Below, in pieces: positions 9,756-17,141 of a DNA stretch of 49,302 nucleotides. The notes under the pieces were generated by a model that had not been told where the DNA came from, made no database searches, and saw only the letters and a program-made list of their open reading frames with translations. The stretch is taken from contig CAIOVI010000046.1 of assembly GCA_903861715.1 (NCBI GenBank), positions 1-49,302 on the forward strand, written 5' to 3'. How positions within the stretch are numbered: position 1 is the first letter of the stretch; each line of letters begins with the position of its first letter. Origin of the DNA: an uncultured bacterium. Lineage in GTDB: Bacteria > Patescibacteriota > Minisyncoccia > Moranbacterales > GWC2-37-73. Made by a program: the position numbers and the translations under genes.

Positions 9756-10121
9756 CTATACAAACTCAATTATGGCCATTTTGGCTCCGTCACTTTTGCG
9801 AGGGGCGATTTTCAGGATTCTAGTGTAGCCACTAGTACGAGCTGAAAATTTTGAGGCAAACTCACCGGAAAGCTTTTTGACAGCTGCCAGGGGAATTTCT
9901 TTGCGCAAATCTCGCACGATGGCAACTCGCTTGGTTTCATCGGCTGAGATTTTTTTCGCTTTAGTGATGATCTTGTCCACCATGGGTTTGATTTCTTTGG
10001 CCTTGGCTTCGGTCGTGGTGATTTTTTCTTTCAAGATAAAACTCCCGATCAAAGTTTTGAACAAAGCCGTGCGCACTTTTTTAACTCTGCTGAATTTTCT
10101 GCCTTTAACTAAATGTTTCAT
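9756..10121 (-). CDS. rplQ: Large ribosomal subunit protein bL17
   Basis: 50S protein near the exit tunnel. 121 residues, a normal length. Start MKHLVKGRKFSRVKKVRTAL corresponds to the family's RKLGR-x-SxHR region in diverged form. It is followed by LIGSFILKEKITTTEAKAKEIKPMVDKIITKAK, the hallmark of L17, and a C-terminus with GYTRILKIAPRKSDGAKMAIIEFV. It starts 7 bases after rpoA, the standard rpoA-rplQ arrangement, so the two are co-translated. No anomaly. Confidence 0.95.
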   Translation of the reverse strand: MKHLVKGRKFSRVKKVRTALFKTLIGSFILKEKITTTEAKAKEIKPMVDKIITKAKKISADETKRVAIVRDLRKEIPLAAVKKLSGEFASKFSARTSGYTRILKIAPRKSDGAKMAIIEFV

Positions 10122-10128
10122 ATACTTT

Positions 10129-11097
10129 TTACTGTTTTAAGGTAAGGCCCAGCTCACCGATTGACTTTTTAATTTCCTTGATGCCTTTGTCGCCCATGCC
10201 TTCCAAACCTTTCAGGCCTTCTTCGGTGTGTTTGACAATATCCTTGACTTTGGCAACTTTATTGGCTTCCAAAACGTTCAAAGTTCGCGTGGAAAGATTT
10301 TTCAGTTCTGTGACTTTGGTTTTGAGTGGATCAAATTCTTCTTCTTTGACCTCGGCAACTTCTTCCACCAATTCTGCTTCCTTGACTGGAGCTTCCACTT
10401 TTTCTTCCACTACTTCAATTCCACCCAAAACTGAAAATTGTTCAACTAGCAAGGTCACGGCTTTGGAAAAAGCTTCCTGGGGAGTGATGCTGCCATCAGT
10501 CACGATTTCAAGGGTGATTTTGTTGTAGTCCGTTCTCTTGCCCACGCGCATATTTTCAACTTCATAGTTCACGCGACGAATTGGAGTGTAAACAGCATCA
10601 ATGGCAATCACTTCGATTTCTTTTTCGCCTCGCTCCTGTTGATCAATTGGAACATAGCCCAGACCATTGGAAACTTCCAATTCCATTTCCAACTCAACTT
10701 TTTTGTCAGTGATGGTGGCAATAGCCTGCTCAGGGTTGACAACTTCAACTTCAGAAGAACCCTTGATAGAAGCAGCCGTCACCTTTCCTTCACCTTTGAA
10801 TTTCAAACTAACTTTCACTGCTTCATCAGTGTGCAAGCGGAATCTGATTTTTTTCAAATTGAGAATAATCTGAACAGCGTCTTCCAACACTCCATCGAGC
10901 GTTGAAAATTCATGTGAAACACCTTTGATTTTGACAGAAGTTACGGCAGCTCCTTTGAGTGAAGAAAGCAAAACGCGTCTAAGCGCATTTCCAAGGGTCA
11001 TTCCATAGCCTGGGTAGCAACCCAAGATTTCGAATTTTCCGCTTTGGTCATTAATCGGAGTGTATTTTGGCTTCTGAGGAAGTGACACTGTCTGCAT
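10129..11097 (-). CDS. rpoA: RNA polymerase alpha subunit
   Basis: Scaffold subunit for RNA polymerase assembly and the target of upstream promoter elements and activators. 322 residues. The N-terminal domain includes GYGMTLGNALRRVLLSSLKGAAVTS, the dimerisation helix, and YVPIDQQERGEKEIEVIAIDA. After an acidic linker of about 40 residues rich in Glu and Val (near 230-255), the C-terminal domain has LNVLEANKVAKVKDIV and the helix-hairpin-helix GLEGMGDKGIKEIKKSI. Located between rpsD and rplQ as in most bacteria. The 238-bp gap to rpsD holds a transposon-like inverted-repeat element. Confidence 0.97.
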   Translation of the reverse strand: MQTVSLPQKPKYTPINDQSGKFEILGCYPGYGMTLGNALRRVLLSSLKGAAVTSVKIKGVSHEFSTLDGVLEDAVQIILNLKKIRFRLHTDEAVKVSLKFKGEGKVTAASIKGSSEVEVVNPEQAIATITDKKVELEMELEVSNGLGYVPIDQQERGEKEIEVIAIDAVYTPIRRVNYEVENMRVGKRTDYNKITLEIVTDGSITPQEAFSKAVTLLVEQFSVLGGIEVVEEKVEAPVKEAELVEEVAEVKEEEFDPLKTKVTELKNLSTRTLNVLEANKVAKVKDIVKHTEEGLKGLEGMGDKGIKEIKKSIGELGLTLKQ

Positions 11098-11187
11098 ATC
11101 CTCTTTTGAACGAAAAGCTCATGGAATTTTTTCCACAAACCAACCGTTTTAGTTAATGAAGTTAAGAAAACAAAAAATATAATATAA

Positions 11188-11329
11188 CAATTAGGACTTA
11201 TGTGTTTGATTGAAAATTACTTACAACTGACTTTTTTAGCAAATATGGCTTGAAGTAGACCAGGGAAAACTTTCTTAGCAGGTTTTTCATGCTCTAGGAA
11301 TTTGAGAGCAAGCACATAAGTCCTAATTG
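11188..11329. mobile_element. MITE-like element with 17-bp terminal inverted repeats
   Basis: A 142-bp unit between rpsD and rpoA. Its ends, CAATTAGGACTTATGTG (11188-11204) and CACATAAGTCCTAATTG (11313-11329), are perfect inverted repeats, and TAA flanks it on both sides (11185-11187 and 11330-11332). Perfect terminal repeats plus a 3-bp direct repeat are what a small non-autonomous transposon of an IS5-like group with TNA targets would leave. It codes for nothing. It lies 6 bases after the rpsD stop and 90 bases before rpoA. Confidence 0.65.
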
Positions 11330-11335
11330 TAAATG

Positions 11336-11971
11336 TTAACGAGAATAAGATTCAACCACCATTTGAGGATCAACTTGAATGCCGACGTCCTCTCTGGCTG
11401 GCAAAGCAATCACCGTTCCAACAATCGCATTCTGATCAAAGGCAATCCAACGTGGGAAATCTTTCTTGTTCTTCAAAGCTTGAATTTGATTGACAAAATA
11501 TGGGTTGACTTTCTTCGATTCTTTGATGCTAATCACGTCGCCAATTTTGACTTCATAAGAAGGAATGGTCACGCTCTTGCCGTTGAGCAAAAATGCTCCG
11601 TGATTGACCAATTGACGAGCTTGGATTGGGGAAAGTGCAAAACCCATTTTGCGAACCACATTGTCCAAACGCAGTTCCAGTCTGGCCATCAACAAATCTC
11701 CCGTCACCCCTTGCTTGTTCTCAATTTCTTCATAGTGCTTGCGGAATTGTCTTTCCAAAATTCCATACATGCGTTTGATGCGTTGCTTCATGGCAAGTTG
11801 TTTGCCGAACTCACTGAGTCCTCTGGACATTCTTTTGCCATGCACGCCTGGAGCATAGGGACGTTTAACCATTGCGCACTTGGCAGTGTTGCAACGATCA
11901 CCTTTGAGAAAAAGTTTTTCTCCCGAGCGGCGACATCTCTTACATTTTGATCCTAATAAATCTCTAGCCAT
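11336..11971 (-). CDS. rpsD: Small ribosomal subunit protein uS4
   Basis: Primary 16S rRNA binding protein that nucleates the 30S body. 211 residues, typical. The N-terminus has four cysteines (C10, C13, C27, C32), as in the zinc-binding C+ type of S4. The S4 RNA-binding domain follows (RLDNVVRKMGFALSPIQARQLVNHG then INGK-like FLLNGKSVTIPSYEVKIGD). The C-terminal part ends ESYSR. It lies between rpsK and rpoA in the alpha operon. A family B repeat precedes it and a MITE-like element follows it. Confidence 0.96.
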   Translation of the reverse strand: MARDLLGSKCKRCRRSGEKLFLKGDRCNTAKCAMVKRPYAPGVHGKRMSRGLSEFGKQLAMKQRIKRMYGILERQFRKHYEEIENKQGVTGDLLMARLELRLDNVVRKMGFALSPIQARQLVNHGAFLLNGKSVTIPSYEVKIGDVISIKESKKVNPYFVNQIQALKNKKDFPRWIAFDQNAIVGTVIALPAREDVGIQVDPQMVVESYSR

Positions 11972-11977
11972 AATATT

Positions 11978-12078
11978 ATTACTTTACAGAATTACACAGA
12001 AGTTTACGGAACGACACAGAATTTTTAATTCTCTTTTCCGTGTCTCTGTGTGTTTCTGTTTTATTTCGTGTTTATTCT
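11978..12078 (-). repeat. Intergenic repeat, family B (rpsK-rpsD spacer)
   Basis: On the plus strand it begins TTTACAGAATTACACAGAAG, continues TTTACGGAACGACACA and ends in repeated CCGTGT, CTGTGTG and TCTGTT units. The first 45 bases recur almost unchanged at 13235-13280 between infA and rpmJ. The arms ACAGAA...TTCTGT can pair, so each copy can fold into a long imperfect hairpin. Confidence 0.8.
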
Positions 12079-12086
12079 GTTATATG

Positions 12087-12569
12087 TTATATTCGTCGTG
12101 GTTTCTTTGGTCGGCAACCGTTGTGAGGAATCGGGGTCATGTCTTTAATGGAGGTCAAATTGAAACCTTTGTTGGCCAGTGACCTGATCGATGATTCACG
12201 TCCGCTGCCAACCCCTTTAACAAAAACTTCCAATTCTTGCACGCCATATTTTTTGACCTTTTCTGAAACATCATGCACAACTTGCGTGGCAGCATAAGGA
12301 GTGGCCTTTTTGGCCCCCTTAAAGCCCAGCAGCCCGGAACTTGCCCAAGCAAGCATGGCACCATTGGAATCCGAAATCATCACCATGGTGTTGTTGTAGG
12401 TGCACTTGATGTGCGCTTGTCCTTTCAGAATTTGTCTTTTGAGCTTCTTCTTTTTCTTCTTGGCGTCAGCCTCTGAAACTTCAGCAACTTTTGGAGCTTC
12501 AACCCCTTCGGTCTTTTCAGCCGCCACTTCTTCAAAAATGTCCTCGGTTTTTTTGATATCCTCTGTCAT
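12087..12569 (-). CDS. rpsK: Small ribosomal subunit protein uS11
   Basis: 30S platform protein near the Shine-Dalgarno helix. 160 residues against about 128 normally; the first 40 or so are an acidic-then-lysine-rich extension (MTEDIKKTEDIFEEV..., then KKKKKKLKRQ). The core includes GQAHIKCTYNNTMVMISDSNG, WASSGLLGFKGAKKATPYAAT and VFVKGVGSGRESSIRSL, ending HNGCRPKKPRRI. It lies between rpsM and rpsD, and its start is supplied by a family A repeat leader. Extensions of this kind also occur on S9 here. Confidence 0.96.
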   Translation of the reverse strand: MTEDIKKTEDIFEEVAAEKTEGVEAPKVAEVSEADAKKKKKKLKRQILKGQAHIKCTYNNTMVMISDSNGAMLAWASSGLLGFKGAKKATPYAATQVVHDVSEKVKKYGVQELEVFVKGVGSGRESSIRSLANKGFNLTSIKDMTPIPHNGCRPKKPRRI

Positions 12570-12676
12570 ATATACTAATTTTTATCCGAATTATAAACAA
12601 TTTAAATCCGAATTATTTAAAAAATTGCTAGCGATTCGAATTACATTCGGATATAATTCGGATCATCATTCGTATC
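12570..12676 (-). repeat. Intergenic repeat module, family A (rpsM-rpsK spacer)
   Basis: Best-preserved module. On the plus strand it has TATATACTAATTTTTATCCG, two CCGAATTAT units, GCGATTCGAATTACATTCGG, ATATAATTCGG and ATCATCATTCG. It fills the whole spacer and ends exactly at the rpsK start codon. Confidence 0.8.
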
Positions 12677-13063
12677 CTAGGTCTTTGATTCTGTTCGTCT
12701 TCCGCTGGCCATTGTTCGGCGGACATTTCCTCGCACAGTTCGGCTGTTGGTCTTGGTTCGTTGGCCGTGCACTGGCAGACCTTTCTGATGACGAGAACCA
12801 CGATAACTGCCAATTTCTTTCAAGCGCTTCACGTTCATTTTCACTTCGTGTTTGAGTTCACCTTCAACCTTGTGCTTCTTTTCAATTTCATCTCGCAGCT
12901 TGTTGGCTTGTTCTGGCGACACAAGTTTGGTTTTGGTCTTGGGGTCAATTTCAAGTTTCTTCAGAAGTTTTTTGCTCGTAGAAGGACCGATGCCATAAAC
13001 ATAAGTCAAAGCAACTTCAATTATTTTTTCATCTGGCAAATTTATTCCGGAAATACGTATCAT
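12677..13063 (-). CDS. rpsM: Small ribosomal subunit protein uS13
   Basis: 30S head protein that forms intersubunit bridges and touches P-site tRNA with its tail. 128 residues, a normal length. Start MIRISGINLPDEKIIEVALTYVYGIG, helix-two-turn-helix, then KRLKEIGSYRGSRHQKGLPVHGQRTKTNSRTVRG in the strongly conserved C-terminal region. It lies after rpmJ and before rpsK as in the standard alpha operon. A short A/T repeat (ATTTAAAATTT units, about 13078-13108) separates it from rpmJ. Confidence 0.97.
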   Translation of the reverse strand: MIRISGINLPDEKIIEVALTYVYGIGPSTSKKLLKKLEIDPKTKTKLVSPEQANKLRDEIEKKHKVEGELKHEVKMNVKRLKEIGSYRGSRHQKGLPVHGQRTKTNSRTVRGNVRRTMASGRRTESKT

Positions 13064-13117
13064 AATACAGAAAAAATTTCAAATTTAAAATTTAAAATTT
13101 AAAATTAAAAATTATTG

Positions 13118-13231
13118 TTATCCTTGTCGTTGCTTGTGTTTTGGCGTTGAGCAAATCACATAAACGCGTCCTCGGCGTCTGACAACTTTACATTTAGCAC
13201 ATATTTTTTTGACTGATGCTCGTACTTTCAT
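13118..13231 (-). CDS. rpmJ: Large ribosomal subunit protein bL36
   Basis: A 37-residue zinc-knuckle ribosomal protein. The chain starts [14 protein letters not shown], continues [13 protein letters not shown] and ends KHKQRQG. The zinc ligands are C11, C14, C27 and H32, the classical CCCH form. The position between infA and rpsM is the standard one for rpmJ. The gene is flanked by a family B repeat on its 5' side and a low-complexity ATTTAAAATTT stretch on its 3' side. Confidence 0.95.
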   Translation of the reverse strand: MKVRASVKKICAKCKVVRRRGRVYVICSTPKHKQRQG

Positions 13232-13234
13232 ATT

Positions 13235-13330
13235 GACTTTACAGAATTACACAGAAGTTTACGGAACGACACAAAATTTTTAATTTTTTCTGTGTTTCCG
13301 TGTTTTTCTGTTTTCTTCCGTGTTTAATCT
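13235..13330 (-). repeat. Intergenic repeat, family B (infA-rpmJ spacer)
   Basis: Second copy of the TTACAGAATTACACAGAAGT / TTTACGGAACGACACA unit, again followed by TTTTCTGTG, CCGTG and TTTCTG units, as in the rpsK-rpsD spacer. No coding potential. Confidence 0.8.
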
Positions 13331-13339
13331 GTTATCTTT

Positions 13340-13564
13340 TTACATACGTTGCACAACTCGTCCCCTGGTCAAATCGTAGGGGCTCATTTCCATCAGCACT
13401 CGGTCACCCGGCAGCAATCTGATGTAGTGGACTCGCATTCTGCCAGAAATGTGAGCCAGAACTTCATGACCATTGTCCAGTTTGACTTTGAAAGTTGTGC
13501 TGGGCAAAGTTTCGATGATCACGCCTTCGATCTTGATGAGTTCCTTGTCATTATTTACTGTCAT
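13340..13564 (-). CDS. infA: Translation initiation factor IF-1
   Basis: OB-fold initiation factor that occupies the ribosomal A site. 74 residues, as expected. Recognised by [32 protein letters not shown] and [29 protein letters not shown]. It is the first gene of the ribosomal unit, followed by rpmJ. A consensus promoter lies about 130 bases upstream (13695-13723). Confidence 0.97.
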   Translation of the reverse strand: MTVNNDKELIKIEGVIIETLPSTTFKVKLDNGHEVLAHISGRMRVHYIRLLPGDRVLMEMSPYDLTRGRVVQRM

Positions 13565-13694
13565 ATTTTGAGTGATTTTCCAACATAAAAATAGAGGGGA
13601 AATACTTTTCCAAAACTATCCTCATTCGTGAAAATAAAGTAGTGAAAACCTCTAATTTAAACTGTCTATTAAGCTGTTCTAAAAACGTATAACT

Positions 13695-13723
13695 ATCTTA
13701 ACAAGTTATCGAATTGTTGTCAA
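13695..13723 (-). promoter_or_regulatory. Consensus sigma70-type promoter of the infA-rpsI operon
   Basis: On the minus strand, TTGACA (13718-13723) is followed after exactly 17 bases by TAAGAT (13695-13700). The boxes are at the ideal spacing and lie about 130 bases before infA, in the only sizeable gene-free gap at the head of the ribosomal cluster. The leader between promoter and infA is about 125 bases and A/T-rich; no ribosomal-protein binding structure is evident. Confidence 0.75.
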
Positions 13724-13780
13724 CCCTGACAAATCATTTGTTTTGAGCTTTCTTTTTTTGACTCAAAAAATGCCTATTTT

Positions 13781-13806
13781 AGGCCAAAAAGCATGTTTTG
13801 CGGCCT
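13781..13806 (-). terminator. Terminator-like hairpin after the 623-residue membrane protein
   Basis: The minus strand starting at the stop codon can fold AGGCC...CAAAA against TTTTTGGCCT (13781-13806), and a second palindrome TTTTTTGAGTCAAAAAA follows within 30 bases. The T-run is not directly attached to the first stem, so this is a moderate candidate. It separates this gene from the infA promoter. Confidence 0.4.
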
Positions 13807-15676
13807 ACTGCCCTTTTTCAATCTCAATCTTGAGTCTTTGAGGAAATTGCGGGGTGCGGTTGATGAAGGTTGGCCAAAAATTGACACTGGCACTTTCGAT
13901 TTCAGTTTGATTTTTTTTGAGCACCGCCAAAAGTTCCGTTTCATTTTTGCCAAGCAACTGGCTTTTGAAAAATTCAACGTCGATTTTCGGAGTGACTGCA
14001 ATCTCGCCATGGACTTTCAAGAGCATCGTATTGACATCAAAATTTGGTTCCACGCTGACGTAGTCAATTTTTTTGATTTCTTGGGTGGAATTTTTTGGCA
14101 GATCTGCCAGCTCAGGCGATTTGGTGAGAATGTCTCGCACCTCTTGCCCAGAAAAAGCCAAGGCGCTGACACTAGCTGTGACAGTGTATTCAAAAGAACC
14201 GACGCCATCGCCGACTTTGGCGCTGGCCAGTGATTTGTCAATTGTGATTTTTTCAGCTTGCGGCAAAGCCAACTCCTCAGGTTTCAGCTGAGCCAAAATG
14301 GCAGCGGCAGTTTTTTCCTTCAAGGCAGCTTCAGTTTTTTGCTTGGCGCTATCAAGATCACTTTGACTGACTCCCGCTGAGCCGTTGCCTTCGGTTGTGC
14401 CACCACCAAAAGTGGCAGTGGACTTGGCATAAAATTTGTCATATTTTGGCCCACCTTGGAAGCCGGGAATTTTGAAATTACTGGCCTCAAGATTATATTC
14501 TGACCCTGACTCATCAGCCACAACCTGCGCTGAAATTGCCCCAGGTTTTGCCTGACCGCCAACATTGCTCAAGCCTGGAACAACAACTGTTTTGAGCAAG
14601 CGAAAAACTTTCCCATTATCTGCCTGCAACCTAGTGGTAGCGACCAATGTTTGCGGCTGATTGTCGAATTCGTTATAAATCACCACTGTTCCCTGCGCTT
14701 TTTTGCCAGAAGATGAACTTTTGCCAGTGGTATTATATTGCAAGGTTATTTGCTGATCTTCATTGATGACATGAGCAGTGATAGCACTAGCACCTTGTTG
14801 CGAGCCAACTTTAATGTCAGTGTCTATTTTAATGGTCTGCACATTCGGTTTAATGATAATGTCCGCACTTGGCACAAAAAGATAGCCCGCTACTCCCGCC
14901 AATAAAAACAAGCAAACGATTATAAAAATAAAAAGGAAATTTCTTGTTTTAGGATTTGCGATTTGACGCTCACTAGTTTCACTTTTTTTCGGTTGCGGAA
15001 AAAGTTTTTCCGATTTGCGTTCTTTTTCAAAATCAGTCCCAGAAAAATTGCTACTGCTATCAGAAAAAAACTGCTTTTCTGATTCTGAAACTTTATCTTT
15101 AGCGGTCACCCTGTTTACGCTTGACTGGGAAGATATACTATCAGCCGCTTTTTTTTGCCCAGCAGACTTGTTCTCCCCAAAAACAGGCGCTTTGCGCTCA
15201 GCAAGAAAATTGGTCGCTGGAACACTTTTAGCTGGACTTTTTTTGACTGCCAACACAGGTGTTTGCCTCTCTGGTAAATCCTGACCATCACTAAATTCAC
15301 TTGAACCAATATTTTTCAATCTGACTGCTTTGTCATTGCTCTGTTTTGCCAAATTTTGGGATTGCGAATCTTTGAAATCATCCTCTTCATTTTTCAATTC
15401 AACATTCAAGTTTTCCTCAACTCCCTCAATTGTTTTTTGAACTTCAATTCCGCTTCTGCTCGCCATTGCTGCCACAATTTCTTCCTGAGTCACCAAAATT
15501 ACTCGCTTTCTCATTTTGTCCGCTTCACGCTTGAGCAGTTTCAAATTCACAATGCTTTGCAGGAAAATTGCTCGCTTGGGTGCCACGAAATAGTTATCAA
15601 CCGCCATTGATCTTTTGAGCCTGTCTATCACGGATGAAATTTCTTCATCCACATCGATGTAAAATGTGTGGTGCAT
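13805..15676 (-). CDS. Large single-pass membrane protein with extracytoplasmic domain
   Basis: 623 residues in four parts. Residues 1-90 form a soluble alpha/beta region starting MHHTFYIDVDEEISSVIDRL, with VAPKRAIFLQSIVNLKLL. Residues 91-245 are a Ser/Lys/Glu-rich linker with no predicted fold. One membrane helix spans about 247-268 (FLFIFIIVCLFLLAGVAGYLF). The remaining 350 residues are outside, rich in beta-type repeats such as AQGTVVIYNEFDNQPQTLVA. The extracytoplasmic part resembles proteins of Patescibacteria sometimes labelled baseplate J-like, but I hold that name loosely. It follows the FtsA/PilM-like gene and its start comes from a family A leader. A role in the cell envelope or a surface machine is inference. 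Confidence 0.7.
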   Translation of the reverse strand: MHHTFYIDVDEEISSVIDRLKRSMAVDNYFVAPKRAIFLQSIVNLKLLKREADKMRKRVILVTQEEIVAAMASRSGIEVQKTIEGVEENLNVELKNEEDDFKDSQSQNLAKQSNDKAVRLKNIGSSEFSDGQDLPERQTPVLAVKKSPAKSVPATNFLAERKAPVFGENKSAGQKKAADSISSQSSVNRVTAKDKVSESEKQFFSDSSSNFSGTDFEKERKSEKLFPQPKKSETSERQIANPKTRNFLFIFIIVCLFLLAGVAGYLFVPSADIIIKPNVQTIKIDTDIKVGSQQGASAITAHVINEDQQITLQYNTTGKSSSSGKKAQGTVVIYNEFDNQPQTLVATTRLQADNGKVFRLLKTVVVPGLSNVGGQAKPGAISAQVVADESGSEYNLEASNFKIPGFQGGPKYDKFYAKSTATFGGGTTEGNGSAGVSQSDLDSAKQKTEAALKEKTAAAILAQLKPEELALPQAEKITIDKSLASAKVGDGVGSFEYTVTASVSALAFSGQEVRDILTKSPELADLPKNSTQEIKKIDYVSVEPNFDVNTMLLKVHGEIAVTPKIDVEFFKSQLLGKNETELLAVLKKNQTEIESASVNFWPTFINRTPQFPQRLKIEIEKGQ

Positions 15677-15821
15677 TATCCTAATTTTTATCCGAATTAT
15701 ATCCTAATTTCCTAATCTTTATCCAAATTATATCCTAATTTCCTAATTTTCTCTAGTAATTTTAAAAAAATCATTCGCGATTATTCGAGATCAAATTCGA
15801 GTGGATTCGTGAATTATATTA
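15677..15821 (-). repeat. Intergenic repeat module, family A variant
   Basis: Starts at the ATG of the membrane-protein gene with TATCCTAATTTTTATCCGAA, then a tandem duplication of TATCCTAATTTCCTAAT, and ends with GATTATTCGAG and ATTCGTGAATT. It shares the leader and ATTCG units with the ribosomal spacers but lacks the full GCGATTCGAATTACATTCGG core. Confidence 0.6.
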
Positions 15822-17081
15822 TTAGTCTTGAATCGTCTGCAGCACGCGACGCAAAATTCCAGCCATAACTTTTTCTTCATCCGTCACATCCAAAACTAAA
15901 TTAGCCAAACCCATCGGGGTGACATCTTGAGGATTTCTCAAAGTTCCGGTTTCATCAATAACTCTGGCAACATCCCTTGGCTGCAAATAACTGACTACTG
16001 GCGCTTTGGCAAAAGGCAAATCTTTCAGCCAGTCTTTTGAGTTAAGCGCTTTCTTGATGCCTGGCAAACCAGAACCTCCACCGCAAAGCAAGATTTTCGA
16101 AGGTAACACGTCAGAATTGGCAAATTCCGAAAGGGATAGTTCCACCCCACTGAGCCACACATTGCAATCACTTTGCATAATCTGCTGAATTTTGTCACTC
16201 ACATCGTTGCCAAGCTTACCTTGCGCATAACTTATCTTAAGCTCTTCTGCCTCCTCAAAATTAATTCGCAATTCTTGCGCCAGTTTTTTTGTGAAAGCGC
16301 GTCCCCCAAAAGCAAACATCTTGGTGCCTTCCAAACCGCCGTTACGCACCACGGCAATGTCCGTGGTGCCACCTCCAATGTCAATGAAAATAGCACTAAA
16401 ATCCAAAACATCATCATAGTCAACGCTGCGCGCAACCGCATAGGGCTCGGCTGCGATGCTGAGCAAGTTGATGCGTAATTCATCCGCGATTGTTTGAAGT
16501 GCTCCCAAATGAATCATTGGCGCATAGGCATTAAAAATGCTAACCGAAACATCTTTGCCCTGAAAACCAATCGGGTTGGTGACTTGATAACCATCGATCC
16601 GCACATCCACAATGGCCGCATTAATCAATTTCACTTCAATATCCTGACCAGTTTCCCATTCGATTTGTTGCTGGATTCGCTCATAAGCCTTGACCTGGAC
16701 TTTTTGAATGATGTTTTTCAGTTCTGGAAAATCAATGCGCGAATCAGGATTGAGACGCTCGTAGTGCACCGTGGTGGTCGTGCCCTTGACCAGTTCGCCT
16801 GCAATTCCAACTACGGCCTTTTTAACATTTTTGAGCTTAGCTTGTCCAAGCGCATCATCAATAGCAAGCTGACAAATTTCAATCACCCCCGCAATATCAG
16901 AAACTGCCCCACTTTGCATGTTGCCCTTTTTTTGACGCTGCTTGCCAACTCCCACAACATTGGCAGTTTTTTCTTGCTGATTGATTTGAAAAACCAGCGC
17001 CTTGGTGACTTCTGTGCCAATGTCAAGAGCCAGGAAATGTTCCCTGCTTCCACCTGAAAATAAATTAGAAAAAATGGACAT
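15822..17081 (-). CDS. Actin-like ATPase of the FtsA/PilM family
   Basis: About 419 residues. The actin-like phosphate loops are visible: ALDIGTEVTKALVF near the start and FIDIGGGTTDIAVVRNGG in the middle, with a third glycine-rich ILLCGGGSGLPGIKKAL. Between the first two lies an SHS2-like insertion (VVGIAGELVKGTTTTVHYERLNP). Length and the SHS2 position fit FtsA, which tethers FtsZ to the membrane; PilM, the type IV pilus analogue, is the main alternative. No ftsZ or pil gene is adjacent. I use ATG 17081 (MSIFSNLFSGGSREHFLALD) rather than a TTG three codons earlier. The following gene is the large membrane protein, so a shared envelope machine is possible. Confidence 0.8.
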   Translation of the reverse strand: MSIFSNLFSGGSREHFLALDIGTEVTKALVFQINQQEKTANVVGVGKQRQKKGNMQSGAVSDIAGVIEICQLAIDDALGQAKLKNVKKAVVGIAGELVKGTTTTVHYERLNPDSRIDFPELKNIIQKVQVKAYERIQQQIEWETGQDIEVKLINAAIVDVRIDGYQVTNPIGFQGKDVSVSIFNAYAPMIHLGALQTIADELRINLLSIAAEPYAVARSVDYDDVLDFSAIFIDIGGGTTDIAVVRNGGLEGTKMFAFGGRAFTKKLAQELRINFEEAEELKISYAQGKLGNDVSDKIQQIMQSDCNVWLSGVELSLSEFANSDVLPSKILLCGGGSGLPGIKKALNSKDWLKDLPFAKAPVVSYLQPRDVARVIDETGTLRNPQDVTPMGLANLVLDVTDEEKVMAGILRRVLQTIQD

Positions 17082-17141
17082 AAAACACAATAATTTTAAA
17101 TTTAAAATTTTAAATTTAAAATTAGCACCAAACTAAAAAAC

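Noticed and set aside
16494-17057. 187-codon plus-strand open frame inside the FtsA/PilM-like gene
   Set aside because: It lies wholly antisense to a gene with intact actin-like ATPase motifs and shows no family feature.
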